Source of the DNA: G039029935 sp039029935
Lineage (GTDB): Bacteria > Chloroflexota > Anaerolineae > Caldilineales > Caldilineaceae
Length of the DNA stretch: 5,979 bases
Assembly (NCBI GenBank): GCA_039029935.1
Contig: JBCCFC010000879.1
Span: 1 to 5,979, forward strand
Reading direction: 5' to 3'
In this document: positions 5,957 to 5,979 of the stretch, in pieces
Position numbering within the stretch: the stretch's first letter is position 1
Layout of the letters: every line of letters begins with the position of its first letter
Made by a program: the position numbers and the translations under genes
The notes under the pieces: generated by a model
The model's input: only the letters and a program-made list of their open reading frames with translations
What the model was told of the DNA's origin: nothing
Databases searched by the model: none

Positions 5957-5979
5957 AAATTTAACAAACGAAATAAAAA

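Larger units (their letters stand above)
5571..5979. other. intergenic region with two promoter-like modules and no convincing gene
   Basis: Between the terminator and the window edge I see no coding region with a good start signal. The region holds a short palindrome (5581-5607), two same-orientation copies of the promoter-like module (5629-5681 and 5903-5956) and a weak 44-codon frame between them. A 6-bp inverted repeat (TGTCAT 5754-5759, ATGACA 5770-5775) is too short to assign. The last copy points to a plus-strand gene outside the window. Confidence 0.6.

Noticed and set aside
1..5979. CRISPR array, tRNA or rRNA genes
   Set aside because: No regularly spaced direct repeats with unique spacers, and no tRNA- or rRNA-like conserved segments seen on either strand.

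Overview
This is a moderately AT-rich bacterial window, most probably from a filamentous or sludge-type Chloroflexota (Anaerolineae/Caldilineae-like). The evidence is the large secreted protease. It combines a subtilase domain, a PTPTETPEP linker, repeats carrying the FDGSDV motif, and a Y-I-P-L-I tail a few residues before its end. I associate that combination with Chloroflexota surface proteins. This is family recall, not a database result.

The left part (1-2333, minus strand) is a two-gene DNA methyltransferase operon read right to left. Its good sigma70-type promoter is at 2386-2415. The first gene (1218-2333) is an intact 371-residue methyltransferase with motif I (DPFCGSG) and motif IV (TSPPY). 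The second (192-1172) is a paralogue that keeps motif I but stops before motif IV. Its stop codon lies inside an 89-bp, TA-flanked imperfect palindrome (118-206) that looks like a MITE. Removing the element plus one TA copy (91 bp) joins the gene in frame to an open stretch running to the window edge (1-117). The gene therefore looks broken by insertion, and the modification system may be disabled or altered.

The middle is a 608-base intergenic region (2334-2941). It holds the methyltransferase promoter facing left, a promoter-like element facing right (2560-2613), and a long AT-rich leader with two inverted repeats. The plus-strand gene 2945-5485 encodes a secreted S8 (subtilisin-like) serine protease precursor: signal peptide, short pro-region, catalytic domain with complete Asp/His/Ser/Asn set, Pro/Thr linker encoded by a 54-bp tandem repeat, fourfold C-terminal repeat domain and terminal YIPLI tail. 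A strong hairpin terminator (5530-5569) follows.

The right end (5571-5979) has no convincing gene. It does hold two further copies of the architecture seen before the protease: CAGACAAAA, 11 bp, CC[A/G]GAC, 20-21 bp, TATA[A/C]T. Three same-orientation copies in 3.4 kb suggest a shared promoter/operator module controlling the protease and at least one gene beyond the right edge. This module and the element-interrupted methyltransferase are the two observations most worth following.
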